Assembly (NCBI RefSeq): GCF_009928415.1
Contig: NZ_JAABNN010000020.1
Span: 32,144 to 96,143 of the forward strand
Source: Bacillus sp. USDA818B3_A
GTDB lineage: Bacteria; Bacillota; Bacilli; Bacillales; Cytobacillaceae
Length of the DNA: 64,000 nt
Reading direction: 5' to 3'
A model generated the notes under the pieces. It was given only the letters and a program-made list of their open reading frames with translations, was not told the origin of the DNA and made no database searches. Of the stretch, positions 63,823 to 64,000 are shown in pieces; positions within the stretch are counted from its first letter, which is position 1, and the number at the start of each line of letters is the position of its first letter. Position numbers and translations under genes: made by a program.

Positions 63823-64000
63823 ATAGTCCTCCAACCGCTTGTTATAATTTTATTATCCATAATATGACACTTTTTATTCTCATATAAAAGGATACAAGCG
63901 ATTATCAATAAAAGGACTGTCTTAAAAAAATCTTCCATACCCACTAGTCGAGTAGAAGGGAGCCTTTCTACCTTGCGGTAAATTGTACTCCTCCCCCCTC

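Overview
The window looks like a chromosomal segment of a spore-forming, low-GC Bacillota, most likely Bacillaceae (Bacillus / Neobacillus / Mesobacillus type). The evidence is a gerA-type germinant receptor operon with a sigma-G-like promoter, two YjcZ-family sporulation mini-genes, a YndM-like DUF2512 gene, a YjgC/YjgD formate dehydrogenase pair, strong GGAGG ribosome sites with frequent TTG/GTG starts, and many hairpin plus T-run terminators. I see no rRNA, tRNA, CRISPR array or intact insertion sequence. The species cannot be named from this alone.

Layout. (1) 1-7.5 kb is a defence or accessory island: a partial McrB-type GTPase with an EVE-like domain, a PLD-nuclease/DExH-helicase fused protein translationally coupled to a MazG-like pyrophosphohydrolase, a DJ-1/PfpI protein, and a decayed GmrSD-type (DUF262/DUF1524) restriction gene joined to the stump of an HNH endonuclease. 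(2) 7.5-15 kb: a 1 kb gene-poor stretch, a stress-type flavin-fold protein, a second MazG protein, then a LysR-centred catabolic group (hydroxyisobutyrate-dehydrogenase-like, carboxymuconolactone-decarboxylase-like, shikimate/quinate-dehydrogenase-like and argininosuccinate-lyase-like genes). (3) 15-18 kb: an RCC1-repeat protein, a repeat-bearing spacer, two YjcZ genes and DUF2512. (4) 18.3-25.2 kb: a kynurenine (tryptophan degradation) operon kynU-permease-kynA-kynB, divergent from a TetR regulator with two palindromic operator candidates between them, followed by an M20 carbamoylase and a rhodanese. (5) 25.2-34.6 kb: three small membrane genes lying between a broken and an intact copy of the same SIS-gene 3' end, then a mannose-family PTS operon with two SIS proteins, a NanE-like epimerase and a TM/TPR-like protein, under a GntR/UTRA regulator with two near-identical operator candidates. 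(6) 34.7-38.6 kb: DUF2975/YozG-type HTH/membrane-protein operon, an FG-GAP/VCBS-like protein and an RraB-family protein. (7) 38.9-43.1 kb: ger operon A-C-B plus a small membrane ORF. (8) 43.4-50.8 kb: amine oxidase, then the formate operon focA-fdhF-yjgD-DUF2294-fdhD. (9) 51.1-57.8 kb: two aldo/keto reductases divergent from a cytosolic GH10 xylanase and an esterase, with cre-like sites, then a secreted 5'-nucleotidase-family enzyme. (10) 58-64 kb: small, mostly membrane or hypothetical genes, including several too short for routine calling and one gene carrying an in-frame stop.

How the genes work together. The clearest functional units are the kynurenine operon (tryptophan to anthranilate plus alanine, with its own importer), the PTS/SIS operon (import and phosphorylation of a sugar-amine-type compound, then splitting and epimerisation in the cytosol; substrate unknown), the formate transport/oxidation operon, the xylan oligomer degradation pair, and the germinant receptor. 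The most unusual points are the PTS operon with two SIS enzymes plus a NanE homologue, the duplicated SIS 3' end flanking a three-gene membrane cassette, the PLD-helicase/MazG pair in a restriction-rich island, and the uncharacterised LysR catabolic cluster.
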